Below are positions 22,883 to 33,847 of a stretch of 64,000 bases of DNA, in pieces. The DNA is from Cryptomeria japonica (taxonomy: Eukaryota; Streptophyta; Pinopsida; Cupressales; Cupressaceae): assembly GCF_030272615.1 (NCBI RefSeq), contig NC_081413.1, forward strand, positions 554,863,136-554,927,135, in the 5' to 3' direction. The position numbers were made by a program, and so were the translations under genes. The number at the start of each line of letters is the position of its first letter. Position 1 is the stretch's first letter. The notes under the pieces were generated by a model, which made no database searches, was not told the DNA's origin, and saw nothing but the letters and a program-made list of their open reading frames with translations.

Positions 22883-23808
22883 TGTTGACAATCGACACTC
22901 AATTGGTTGGTTTCAATATGTTGTCATTGATGGCAACATGGCAACATGTTCCGGATTCATATTTTGGTTTAGTAGTGTACCGACAGACACTTCACCAGCA
23001 CCGGCAGGTTGGAAGGAATTCTTTGGTTACTGGCAATGCAGACCGACATAGTTTATATTCAGGTTATTGGTATTGGAGGCCAACATCATTTGGGAGATCC
23101 AGCATCGGCAATTGATTTTGATATTCATGTATTTATGTTATTGAGCTGACATGTATATTCATATTTTAATTATCTTTGTAAGACGGCATAAGGCATGATG
23201 GTTTGTAAAGGGTATATAGGTCAGTTGATTAGATCATTTTGTAATATGTAAGATGTAAGGTTATGGAATGTGGAATGTAGTGGAGATGCGAAATATATGA
23301 GAGAGATCATGTGTGTGAGGATATTTATGTAAGAGGTTATTCCGAGAAAGGGTTTAAGGTTTCAGACCAGAACAGACAGAGCTTAACCGGAATTGTATTT
23401 TGGCATAGAAGATGCTATCATTGCAGTTCAATCATTTCTCCGGATTGTAGTCTAGATTTTTATGTAATCAGTGAGGCTCCTTTTGTGATTGAGTAGTGTG
23501 CTCTAAGCTGTAAGCTTTCCTACAAGTGCAGGCCCCTATATTTTGTAATATCTCTTCATATGGCCAGTGGATTGATATTGTGGGTCACAAATCCCACGGT
23601 GGTTTTTCCTCTTTGAAGTTTTCCACATATAATTCTCTGTGTTATGGTATTCATTTGTGTGATTGGCTTATTGGTTGTTTTACTTCTTTCAATTTTATAT
23701 GTACCGGTATATCGGTTGGTGAATGCATGTTTTAATAAGGTTAAAATTGATCATTCTGGTAGAACATTGATTCACCCCCCCACCTCTCAGTGTTCTTGGA
23801 TTCCAACA
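22883..23808 (+). repeat. 3' LTR of element C
   Basis: TGTTGACAATCG..GATTCCAACA, 926 bp, preceded by a polypurine tract. It has a TATATAGG box at 23213-23220, a CCCACGGTGGTTTTTCC motif near 23593 and GATTCACCCCCCCACCTCTC near 23768. The partner 5' LTR is not in the window, so the LTR call rests on polypurine tract, termini and shared motifs. Confidence 0.75.
23213..23220 (+). promoter_or_regulatory. TATA-like box in LTR C
   Basis: TATATAGG about 330 bp into the LTR. Candidate core promoter only. Confidence 0.35.
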
Positions 23809-24132
23809 GCTACAAGTTTCATTTTTGATAATTGGTGAAGTCCACTAATGGGAGATTAATTTTGAGTGTTTGGATATATAAGAGTGTTTGGGTTAATGGA
23901 TTAGGTGTTGGATATAATCTGTGTGGTGTTTTTGGAGCAATTGAGCACAGTTTTACATGCGCACACTGACTTTTGTTGATCCGGTAGAGCAGAACAGAGT
24001 AGTTTATCAAAACAATGTAGCAGATCATTTTGTGCCTAACCAAAACTAATATTTGATAGTCATATGTTATTTTCTAGATCACCATTTATTGTGATCAATT
24101 TGTAATGTCTTGTAAGACAGTGAGCCTTCCTC
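23809..24132. other. Unassigned spacer
   Basis: Sequence right of element C with no ORF or motif I can support. Text such as CTTGTAAGACAGTGAGCCTTCC near its end may belong to the LTR-like repeat that follows. Confidence 0.4.
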
Positions 24133-24680
24133 CAAGGTTGTAGCCTTGTTTTTGTAACTTGAGTAGTGAGCTCTAGGAAGTGTACTTGAATGTAAGAGCA
24201 TTCCCCTTATGTAATATTGTTTTGCTACTGGTCATAGTGGAATAATATTGTGAGTTTAAATCCCACCGTGGTTTTTCCCATTTGAGTTTCCACATAAAAA
24301 TCTTGGTGTTATGGTTGCATGGTTACTTATTTTATGTTTCTGTACTTTGCTTTCTTTGTTGTTCATTCGATGGTTAAAGAAACATATTAACAAATTCCAA
24401 ATTTGCAAAGTTGTAACCCTGTTTTTGTAACTTGAATAGTGAGCTCTAGGAAGTGTACTTGAACGCAAGAGCATTCCCCTTATGTAATATTGTTTTGCTA
24501 CTGGTCATAATGGAATAATATTGTGGGTTCAAATGCCACCGTGGTTTTTCCCATTTAGGTTTCCACATAAAAATCTTGGTGTTATGGTTGCATGGTTACT
24601 TGTTTTATGTTTCTGCACTTTGCTTTCTTTGTTGTTCATTCGGTGGTTAAAGAATCAGATTAACAAATTCCAAATTTGCA
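24133..24680 (+). repeat. 273-bp tandem duplication of LTR-derived sequence
   Basis: Two head-to-tail copies with a constant offset of 273 bp (e.g. GTGAGCTCTAGGAAGTG at 24166 and 24439). Each copy carries the copia LTR motif CCACCGTGGTTTTTCCC followed by TTTCCACATAAA, so this is LTR debris duplicated after insertion. The copies differ at only a few positions. Confidence 0.85.
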
Positions 24681-24683
24681 AAA

Positions 24684-25200
24684 TGAGAAAGTTATGAAAA
24701 AGCAAGGAAAAAGAAAATTGTGCCAAAAACACCCTTGAACATCAATGCACTTTCTTCTCTCATGCAAGATTCAGTTACCAAGCAGCCAAAAAAACAAAGC
24801 AAGCTAAAGGAAGATTCTCAAGGGCATGCCATCACAGAAACAGCAATTCCAACCAAAGGAAAAGGAATTCAATAGGTAATCATAATTTCCATCAGAGGGT
24901 AATTAGAGATTGAGAAAATAAATGGCTAAAATTAAATAATTGCAAGAGTGTATTGCATCTTTAATCAAGCCTTTGTCTGATAGCACTTGAACTTAGCCAT
25001 TGACACAGAAAAGTCCAGAAAATGACACCCAGAGGAAGCAATTGAATCAGTTGGTCACATATAAAACTTTTTTAAGAATCGATCGATTGGGTTTATGACA
25101 CAGAAAACCGATGTAAGCCGTAACGTGGAAAAGAACGGATGCAATTACAAAGCGATTGAACATGAAAATTTAAGCATTGTACTTACTGAAAATTTAAGTA
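24684..25200. other. Unassigned AT-rich sequence
   Basis: No supported gene. A short Lys/Gln-rich frame near 24780-24880 is too short and broken to call. Confidence 0.3.
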
Positions 25201-25384
25201 AATCCCCATCCAGGGTTGAGGATTAGAAAGGAAGTAAGAATTGGGGCTTGAATATAGCCACTATCAATTGTACTATGAATAAATATGATTATCTATTTTA
25301 ATAAATTAATTTAAGGCATGATAATATTAAGTAATGTGCGTTGATTTTTGGGAAACTGGCAGCCTCCTAGTAGGGGGCATTACA
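25200..25384 (-). repeat. Probable 3' LTR fragment of a chromovirus-type gypsy element
   Basis: Read on the minus strand, TGTAATGCCCCCTACTAG begins at 25384, just downstream of an integrase C-terminal remnant. It resembles the start of the solo LTR at 8003. The left limit is a guess. Confidence 0.45.
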
Positions 25385-25419
25385 TTCCATTGAATTCTCA
25401 ACCCAAGGACTGGATTTTT

Positions 25420-25780
25420 TCAGCAAAGGGGGAAATAGGTCAAAGCAACACCACAAATAAGATGCCAATAAAGATACAGATAAAGATTGAGCTCAAGCAT
25501 TGTCTCCAACACACTTGGCGATAGTGTAGGGACCATAACAAGGTAGAAGATTGTAATGAGACTGTTAAAGCGCTTCCAAATATGTAACCAAATCTTATCA
25601 CCAACCTTTAAGTTTTTAACTCGTATGAAACTCAATGTTGGCTATGGTGTTGCTTGTACTTGGTCAAGCTATGCTCAAGCTTGTCATGTACTTGCCATTC
25701 AATGTTTTAGATCATCTTAACAAGCTTGGAAGCAGAGTAAATAGCTTCTTGCATTGAAACGCCATCAACATTGAGCAACA
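25420..25780 (-). pseudogene. Ty3/gypsy (chromovirus-like) integrase C-terminal remnant
   Basis: On the minus strand the sequence encodes VKNLKVGDKIWLHIWK and, one frame over, YGPYTIAKCVGDNA, which is the GPY/F module at the end of gypsy integrases. The domain is broken by a frameshift between these blocks and by stops. The sequence ends just before a gypsy LTR start at 25384, as expected for the 3' end of pol. It no longer encodes a working protein. Confidence 0.75.
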
Positions 25781-27108
25781 GTTGACATACTATTTGATTA
25801 CCGATTGGGAGTGAAAATCTAGTTGTGTGGGGCTTTTCATGTAAATGGAAGGCAAACTTTCATACCAAGAACATGGATGCTTAATATATGAACTTGGGAA
25901 TAGGATGGAGAGTGATCAAATAGTATATCCAAGAAGCAAAAGGATCCCCCATCAAATATATTTGTATCCTATAGGTACTTCGTTGCAAAGAAAATAAAAG
26001 GATTCCATTTGGTCCACTTTGAATCCAATAAGATAGATACACAGATCATGTTTGAAAATAATTAGTTCACATTTGTGTTCCATGTGTTTCTGGGAAAGGG
26101 ATGACGAGATGGCAAGGGATGCATTTCGAGGATGGCACTCCAAGGGCCATTTTTTGAGGATGGCAGGCGAACGGTGATATATATAATTTTTCAAAGGGGA
26201 TGGAAATATACATATATATATCTATGGAGAGAGAGAGAGTGTTTTCTACAAGTAAGTGAATAGAAAAATAACAGCACCAATATAACATGTCAATGTTAAA
26301 ATGATGCTGGATGATTTCTGCAGAAGTCTGCAACGTCCACAACATTCCAAAAAGAAATTATTTTTGTGTACTTTTCACACAATACCACACGGTACAGACT
26401 ATGGCAAATGCACCTTTATCTCTCTTGCAACTGACAATAATAACTGACTCTAATACCACATCAAGAATTTTGAAATTTGAGACTTTTTTGAACAATGAAA
26501 TCAGAAATCAGAAATCAGAAATCCAAAATATTACTGTTAGTATTAACTGTTATAAAACTTATATTATTAACTACGAATCTGAATCATGATATATTTATTG
26601 CTTTTACACTCCAGTTATTGTCACTTCTAAGATAATTAATTTAATTGTTGTTATACTGCTGTCATCATATGTTTATTGCTTCTGTTATAATGTTTTCAAT
26701 GTTTACTGCTGTTCTAATGTTATCATGATATATTTAATAGTCTTTTTTTAATACTAGTATACTTATATTAAAAAAATATATGTAAAATATGCAGAGAGAT
26801 ATCTTATAATAGAAGAGTCATCTGGAAAATAAATGTTCTTCTAAAATACTAAATACCAAGAATACAAATCCATTAAAGTCCTGCATGCAAAAAGCTGTGA
26901 ATCTAGTTGGAAACAAGTGGTGAGGGTTCTATTTTATTTGGATTAATAAAATAACACCACAAAAACTGAAACATGACATATTTCATGCATTTACCTGTCA
27001 TATACATGTCAAATTGTTTCGAAAATGGATTTTTGTTTACGGACATTTTGATGTCATTGTAGATGCCTCTAGACATAATTATAAATGATTTGTTTTTTAA
27101 ACATTATG
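25781..27108. other. Gene-free AT-rich stretch with short repeats
   Basis: No supported gene. It contains a GC-rich patch near 26090-26180, an AT/GA simple repeat near 26204-26241 and an 8-bp tandem repeat (ATCAGAAA units) at about 26498-26523. Confidence 0.4.
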
Positions 27109-27362
27109 AAAAATTTGCAAGGAGTGCCTAGCCACCCAGGACAATTGAGGGACATTGAAGACGTCCCCAGCCACCTTGGGGACGGCTAGGCATCCTCTGT
27201 GTTTCCTGCCATCCCCGTTTTTAGGAACGTGTTGCAGACATTTCCTTATTTTCTGAGTTTGGGAGGGATCGCTAGGGATGTCCCCTAACATCCCCCATCC
27301 CCAAAATGCCTCAAGGGACGAGGATGGATGTTTGGGGGTAGGGATGCGTCCCCATGTAACAC
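27109..27362. repeat. GC-rich patch with nested inverted repeats
   Basis: Clusters of CCCC/GGGG stand out from the AT-rich surroundings. An inner hairpin GTCCCCA..TGGGGAC (27163-27183) lies inside outer arms TGCCTAGCC (27125-27133) and GGCTAGGCA (27184-27192). It may be part of a short dispersed repeat; no terminal structure seen. Confidence 0.4.
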
Positions 27363-28511
27363 AGGTTCATATCCCTGCTCCATTTCCAATACATGCCATG
27401 CTTTTTAAAAGAATATTATTAAATTAATGCTATTGAAAGACTTCAACCTACCAATATGTTGCAAACCATCATGGTTACTAAACAATGCACAAAGTTGTAA
27501 TTTTGATATAGAGATGTCGATAATATTCTTCAATGGGTTGAGAGCAATATGGGATGCCTCGTGTTTAAATAGAAATCTACATGCAAATCATGTAAAACTG
27601 GATATAGAAAGTTGTCGCTAATATGTAGAGTTTTTTCTTTAAAAATCATTCCTTAATATGCTGCCTTTTGTTTTCTAAATGCTTTTCTTCGAGAACAATA
27701 GGGAATGTATAATCCTCATCAGGTTTGAATTCTGCATAATGCATACATACCATAAATTTTTGAGGTAAGTGGTATACACTGTAGTTTACAGGGGTGAGAC
27801 ATGTATACGGCTCAAACTTCAAACTATAAGTAGCCTACAGGCTAATCAGTTTGCGATCTGAAAGCTAGTTCATTAACCTTTCAAGAAATAAGATTTTTTC
27901 TAATTCATGGGTATCACATAAAATTTAGTCGTTAGTAGCATCTGCGATGATTTCAGTCATGAAGTAAACAGTCGATTTGGTCATTTTATAATCCATGATT
28001 ACAACGCCTACTCCAAACTGGCAAGTTCTCTTACCATCTTAAAGTTTCCCATGGATTCTTGTGGTACTCTTCATCCTTGTAAGTTCCTCTTGCTCTTCAT
28101 CCTAGTGTGTTGTTTTTCCTATTCAATTGACCTGAACTACATAGCTTAATGCTCCATTATTCAGCCTTCACGCAATGGCGTGTTTGTCCATCCTTCTCCA
28201 CATTATCTGCTGGTTAAGTGCACTTCCATCTCCTTCGGGAACTCCACTTGTTTCGCACTCGCCATTCTTCTGCCTTCTCCTCCAGCATTTTAATTTACAT
28301 CTGCACTGGCTTGAAGAAAAATAGTTCAATGTCATGACTATTATGTGGTATTATAGAACACAGCTTTAAAAAATACCCTATCAGAATATCTAGACTCAGA
28401 AACAACATGTTTTTGGAAATGGATTATAAACCTGTTTCTTATTCACCGCTGCTAGCCTGACACCGTGTTGCTAGTTATTATGCAGTTCTGTGTAGACTGT
28501 TCAAATTACCA
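27363..28511. other. 3' flank of the PPR gene
   Basis: No ORF with a recognisable product. Part of 28300-28511 should be the 3' untranslated region of the minus-strand PPR gene; its extent is not visible. Confidence 0.35.
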
Positions 28512-30449
28512 TCACCAATAATCACCACAAGAACACTGTCCTTGTTTGAAATGATGAAAACTGTTTGCAGCTCTCACAGTAATTTCTCTTGAAACGATCT
28601 TGGAGATATATTTGATTGCTCTGTGGCAGTCACTACATACTCGAAAGTTCTTGACGACTCTAATGGTTGTCTGAGGTGGTGTGCTCAATAACCCAAATGC
28701 GATTGCCAACAATTCACTGTGATGGCTGGGGACCGCTAGTTTGCCCTCTTCGGTCTCATCACTCGATATAGATCTTGCACTTGGAATGTACCCTGCTGCC
28801 TTCATTTCACAAAACAGTTCCTCCAACGTTGCACAAATCCCATGCATTTGTGGATGTGATTTGTCTTCTTCACAGAAAGTATGTACCACTTTATGGACTT
28901 CAATCCAACTATACCAAGGTATTTGTTTGATTCCTCTAGCTTTCATCACTTGCCTTACCAAACGAGCCTCATCCGACCCCTTTGCTGCTTCTTCATAGAT
29001 GTTTGACAGAAGAACGTAAGGAAAAGCATTTGAAGGATCCAACTCAAAAAGGACTCCTGCCGCAAATTCTCCTAACCGTATATTCTTCTGTAATCTACAA
29101 GCACGCAACAAACACTTCCACGCAATCACATTGGGTTTTATTGGCATTTTGATGACAAAATTTAGGGCTTCTGCAAGATAGCAAGCACGGCAAAGTAGAT
29201 CAACCATACAAACATAATGTTTCAGCCTGGGCTTAAGGCAATCAGAGTCGCTCATCAACTTGAAGTATTTACAGCCGTCATCCACTAGACCTGCACGGCT
29301 GCATGCAAATAAAACACAAACGAAGCTTCCACCGTTGGGTTTGCTTTCGAAGTGCTCCATTACTTCAAACAGTTCGAGAGCATTCTTACTAATGCCATGC
29401 ATAGCGTATCCTGCAATCATTGCATTCCATGACGCCACATTCCGTTGAGGTATTTTGTCAAACAGCTCGCGTGCCAAACGTATGCTTCCACAGTTTACAT
29501 ACATATCCAACAGGGAATTTCCAACCAAAATATTTGACAAAATTCCACTTTTCATTCCTCTCTGGTGGATCTCCATACCCTTTTCCAAAGCTCCCAGTTT
29601 GGCACAGGCTGGAAGTATGCTAGCGAAAGTTGTGGAGTTAGGCTTTTGTCCTGCCCGTTGCATTTCCAGAAACATCTCAAGGGCTTTCTCAGGAAGCCCA
29701 TTTTGCACGCATCCGGCAATGATCGCAGTCCACGACACAACGTTTCGCTGAGGCATTTCTTCAAACAGCTTTAGAGCCTCATCCAGTGCAGCGCCTTGTG
29801 CATACCCTGTAATCATAGTACTCCATGAAAAAACATCTTTTTCATGCATTTTGTCGAACAAATCTCTCGCTTCCTGCATCCTTCCGCACTTAGCATACAT
29901 GTCTATCACGGCATTCATCACGCCAATACTCAATCGAAACCCAAGCCTAACGATTTTCCCATGGATCTGCAAACCATATTTTAGAGATTCCACGTCGGAG
30001 CAGACAGGTATAATATGCATGAAGGTGATCCGATCTGAATGGACAGCTGTTCGTTGCATTTGGTGAAACAGGGCGAATGCTTCTTGATAAAGTTCGTGTC
30101 TTCTGTGAGCTGCAATTATCATATTCCATGAGAAGATGTCTGGTTCACTCATGCCGTCGAATACAGAGCGGGCGTCTGTCAAACGTCCGCAATTGTCATA
30201 CATGAGGATAAGTATATTGGGTAAAAGAGTGTCTGTGGTGGATGTAAGCCCTCTCTCATTAATGTCAGAATGGATTTGTTTACCCTCTGAAAGAGCATTT
30301 TTTGCAATGCAAGCTTTGAGTAGATGCAAATAGGTAACTGGTTGAATGGGAGTTGTGTGCGATGTAAGAAGAATGTCCATCGCCTCCTTCAAACGACCTA
30401 ATTTACTCAATGCTCTGAGTTCAGCATTGAGTTTAGCAATGGATGACAT
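28512..30449 (-). CDS. PLS-class pentatricopeptide repeat protein with DYW deaminase domain
   Basis: Intron-less 645-codon gene. I chose the ATG at 30449 (MSSIAKLNAEL); the frame stays open upstream to a TGA at 30582-30584 but contains no ATG. Repeats of PPR type run from about residue 8 to 450, with typical blocks such as VFDGMSEPDIFSWNMII, LIDMYAKCGRM-like and LFDEMPQRNVVSWTAII-like. E motifs follow (VIAWKCLLRACR), then the DYW domain: HSE at 577-579, CSDC at 605-608, HH at 632-633 and the terminal CSCGDYW at 639-645. Family knowledge: such proteins bind organelle transcripts and edit C to U in mitochondria or plastids, HxE and CxxC binding zinc. The PG box reads IPWYSWIEV, with Trp where Gly is usual. 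No clear transit peptide, so a 5' extension or spliced exon is possible. No frame damage; probably functional. Confidence 0.93.
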   Translation of the reverse strand: MSSIAKLNAELRALSKLGRLKEAMDILLTSHTTPIQPVTYLHLLKACIAKNALSEGKQIHSDINERGLTSTTDTLLPNILILMYDNCGRLTDARSVFDGMSEPDIFSWNMIIAAHRRHELYQEAFALFHQMQRTAVHSDRITFMHIIPVCSDVESLKYGLQIHGKIVRLGFRLSIGVMNAVIDMYAKCGRMQEARDLFDKMHEKDVFSWSTMITGYAQGAALDEALKLFEEMPQRNVVSWTAIIAGCVQNGLPEKALEMFLEMQRAGQKPNSTTFASILPACAKLGALEKGMEIHQRGMKSGILSNILVGNSLLDMYVNCGSIRLARELFDKIPQRNVASWNAMIAGYAMHGISKNALELFEVMEHFESKPNGGSFVCVLFACSRAGLVDDGCKYFKLMSDSDCLKPRLKHYVCMVDLLCRACYLAEALNFVIKMPIKPNVIAWKCLLRACRLQKNIRLGEFAAGVLFELDPSNAFPYVLLSNIYEEAAKGSDEARLVRQVMKARGIKQIPWYSWIEVHKVVHTFCEEDKSHPQMHGICATLEELFCEMKAAGYIPSARSISSDETEEGKLAVPSHHSELLAIAFGLLSTPPQTTIRVVKNFRVCSDCHRAIKYISKIVSREITVRAANSFHHFKQGQCSCGDYW

Positions 30450-31464
30450 AGTTAACAATTCAACAAAACCCCACACTGTCAAACATAAATGGAATAAGGG
30501 TTTAGAGTATTGAACCGCAACTTGCTTTTGATCTTCTCTAGAGGGATTTCTTGCCGCAGATGGACATAGAAATAGAATGTATCAGTTTTGAATGTCCCCT
30601 CCTAGCAAGAAAGCCAGCAAGGTTTTAAACTAGGGCATCATAAACATTTGATGATGAGGGTATTGTTTTCAGAAGGAAAAACAGAAGAGCAGGAGGATAC
30701 CTTATCACTACCAAACGCCAAAAGAACTTCTCGCTTTTGGCTTAATAGGAAAAGTAAATGTTTTCCCCGGCTCTGGCCCTTTAGAGTATTTCAATAGTTT
30801 AGAGTATTTCAATAGTTGTTTTTAGGACTGTTTGATATAATGTGTAATATTTCGATAATATTTTATTAATGAGTGTGATTTTAAAGTTGTTAGTGTTGAT
30901 AATAATTATTTATAATTGAATGAAATGTATTCATTGGATCTGAAAACCAACAAATCATGTGATGTTACATTAGTGGACACTTTGACAAAAAGTATATTGA
31001 AACCTTAGTTATAAGTAGGGGACTTGCCAAGTAAGTTGTGAAAAATTAGAAGTGATTTGAAATTTGCACATAGAATTTTGAGAAGTACAAAGTTAGGCTG
31101 CTCAACTACTGGGTCATCTCCCCTATTTCTATTTATACAGTTGGTTGTATGTAGCCATATGAAAATGTAGCATCTTTCGCTTCAAATTAAATCTTCTTCG
31201 CAATTGTTTTCAAATTACATACTAGTATTGTCAGATTGTAAACATTTGACAAGAAGAATACCCTCTCTACTTTCACTTCTAGATAGACCATTGTGTAAAT
31301 TTGGCAGCATTCTATAACATTGCCATTATATCCATTTTTCATCCATTAGGTTTGAACTTATGAAGTGAATTTAAAGTAGAATTCTAATTGATGATTCTTG
31401 ATTTTCTTTAATAATTATTTTTAAATTAATTTTTAAGCAACTCGAAACAATGAACATGCTAATA
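30450..31464. other. 5' flank of the PPR gene with an LTR-like fragment
   Basis: The PPR promoter should be here. No clear TATA box in a fixed position was found. From 30589, TGAATGTCCCCTCCTAG resembles the start of the gypsy LTRs at 8003 and 25384, suggesting LTR debris about 140 bp upstream of the start codon. A 20-bp direct repeat (AGAGTATTTCAATAGTT) lies at about 30783-30816. Confidence 0.4.
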
Positions 31465-31815
31465 GCCTTTATAATAGGCTATTTGAGGCATTCCATGTCC
31501 AAGCTTATATACTTAAAATTTGTATCATTGGAAGGTGCATTCCATTTATTACCTTGACGACTATACATGATCTAACACCTACATAAATTTTCTTTACAGT
31601 AATGTTTTCATATCCCTTTCTGTTTTCATATCCCTTTCTGAATGTGGCCTTTACAATAGAAAATTTGAGACATTCAATGTTCAAGGTTATATGTTCAAAA
31701 TTTAAATCATTGAAAGGTGCATTCCAATTATTCTCTTAAAAATATATATGATCTAACACTAACATGCATTCTCTTTACAGGCATGTTATCATATCCCTCA
31801 TCCATGTGTCATAGA
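31465..31815. repeat. Diverged tandem duplication, unit about 182 bp
   Basis: GCCTTTATAATAGGC at 31465 and GCCTTTACAATAG at 31647 start two similar segments that share AAAGGTGCATTCCA, ATGATCTAACAC and TTCATATCCCT blocks. A short TTTTCATATCCCTTTCTG repeat lies at the join. Confidence 0.65.
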
Positions 31816-33115
31816 ATTGTCATCTTGCTACATTTATAGACCATGAACACTTAAAAATAATGGTCATGGCAAAGATGGTATTAATATGTCACCAAACTAT
31901 TATCTCCATAATATTCCATGCAAAATTGCAATCCACAACTCTTCCCATGTGGTTGAGCATTATGATATCATAATAATATTATAGTTCAAATCTACCAAGC
32001 TCCTAAGAGATCAAATGTATCATCAATAGCAATGTAGATGTTCATTTTATAGCAATGTAGATTTTCATTTTATTGACAATGGTTTCTTATTAATAATCAT
32101 ATATTTGTAGCTTTTTAATTTGTTGTTCATAAATGGTTCAAATATTTGTTTGACCTAGGTCTATAGACTACCAAAAGATATGTTATAGAGTCAATAATGA
32201 TTCTAATGTTTTATTTTTATACAATTTTATTTTTATTACTAGCATACCTATATATTTAAAAACCTATGCAAAATATGCCAATAGATATCAAAATTTAAAA
32301 ATAAAATTTAAGCAGAGAAAGTAATCTTTATATAAAGCAACTTAAATGTGGTAAATACGTCAAATAAACATATTTAGAAGTTGAAAATTATTTGTATAAG
32401 ACAATAGAAAATAATGCATACATCTTTAAATAAGAAGCATTCATTCTACTACATGATATGATGTCAAAGAAACTAAAATAAGAAGACATACACAACATGA
32501 AAAAAAAAATGATATTATGTTATATTCAAGAAATTAAGAAACTCAAAGAATTCTATATATGTAGAAACAAAGGAGAAACATGCACTTATAGCTAGACCTA
32601 TATTCCATTATGCAATTGATTTGAATATTTTATAAGATTGATAAAACCATCCTCCACTATTCCATTATATAATTGATTTAAAAGTTTTATAAGATTGATA
32701 AAGGCATCCTTCACTATCTGAATGTATAACTAACATTAAATCATTAGTAACTACCATATCCATGATGATTGATCTATGAAAATGGTGTTTATTAGGTCCT
32801 TCAAACAAACATTTTCATGTCAAATCTCAATAATACTATCATTTGAAATCAGTGGCAATCTTCTTAATTGGAAAGGACTAGCCACAACCCTTACCAATTT
32901 GCAATCCATTTCTCCTTTTATAATAAAGCATAGATATTGTTAAGAAATAAGATTAAAAAAAATATGATGAAAGCATATGCAAATAGTGAATAAATCTTAT
33001 TAACCAACTAAGGTACTGAAGATGTGGAAGATTCATTGAAGAAAACAACATAAGAAATTTAATAAATCAAATGTACATCTCAGACTATCTCCATCCTCCT
33101 AGATGAGATTGAAAC
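31816..33115. other. Gene-free AT-rich stretch
   Basis: No ORF, LTR end or RNA gene supported. Two similar segments near 32595-32655 and 32660-32715 (ATTGATTT..TTTTATAAGATTGATAAA) suggest another small diverged duplication. Confidence 0.4.
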
Positions 33116-33255
33116 ATAACATGTTCTAGCTCTATTTGATTTTCTCTTGATAAGGATATGGATTGTTCAGTGGAAAAACTAGCATATAACATGTTCTAGC
33201 TCTATTTGATTTTCTCTTGATAAGGATTCGGATTGTTTAGTGGAAAAACTAGCAT
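33116..33255. repeat. 70-bp tandem duplication
   Basis: ATGTTCTAGCTCTATTTGAT starts at 33121 and again at 33191, and the rest of the 70-bp unit matches with very few differences. The copies are almost identical, so the duplication is younger than its surroundings. Confidence 0.85.
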
Positions 33256-33689
33256 AACCTTGGTATAGAAATGATGATGAGATGACAAAATAATAGCATA
33301 TGCTTGATTGTGTGTTGATGATTACTAATTAAATTGGAGACCTCTAGTTATAGAATTCTCAAGAGGTAAAATCAAGGGCTAGGATAAATTGGAGATGTAT
33401 GGCTAAGATTGATTGATTATTGGGGTTTGCTTCAAAACTGCAATCATTTGGCAAGTGTCACATGAAGCACATGATCTAGGGTTAAGGATTAGCTTTAGGA
33501 CAACATATTTATGTGAATGATGAGGAATAAGATGTTTAGTTTGAAATGGATGGGGATAATGCTTAGTCAAACATGTGAAGAGGACATCTGTCACATGATG
33601 GTGATTTCAAATTATGTTCCATGTGAACAAGTTGAATGTCTAGGATTAAATGGACAAGGATAAAGGGATAAAGGTAAATTGTAAAATTA

Positions 33690-33847
33690 ATTAATTAAAC
33701 GATAATTTTTTTTTTAATTAATGGTTACGATGGAATGGGATAAAGGATAAAATTTACTAAATGAATAATAAATATTTATTTAATAAAATAACTTAGGATA
33801 GGCTAAAATTATGTGTGATTAGGAAGGATCAGTTCTAGGTGTCTATA
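33690..33847 (-). repeat. Gypsy 3' LTR start (minus strand)
   Basis: Read on the minus strand, TATAGACACCTAG begins at 33847 and is preceded by CTCAAAGAGGGATAAA (33848-33863), a polypurine tract. The same pair (tract then TGTAGACACCTA) occurs on the plus strand at 59673-59700. AT-rich runs of TTAATTAA/TTTATTTAA type follow in both. The left limit is not known. Confidence 0.65.

Larger units (their letters stand above)
11458..23808 (+). mobile_element. Element C: 3' portion of a retrotransposon with gag and a large extra ORF but no pol
   Basis: Visible parts in order: gag with two zinc knuckles (11458-11990), a ~200-bp leader-like stretch, a large ORF beginning at 12194, copia-2 inserted at 14169-21451, the rest of the ORF to 22590, a polypurine tract and an LTR at 22883-23808. 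The 5' LTR and gag start are left of the window or lost beneath element A. No protease, integrase, reverse transcriptase or RNase H motif occurs between gag and the LTR. It may be a non-autonomous gag-carrying element with a captured or env-like ORF, or a deletion derivative of an autonomous one. The assignment of all parts to one element is inference. Confidence 0.6.

Noticed and set aside
22154-23051. Possibility that 22156-22590 is a separate host gene
   Set aside because: It is in frame with sequence upstream back to 21457 and lies just before a polypurine tract and LTR, so it is the C-terminal part of the element C ORF.
29260-30333. Several plus-strand frames over the PPR gene
   Set aside because: Antisense to a well-supported coding region; no family signature of their own.
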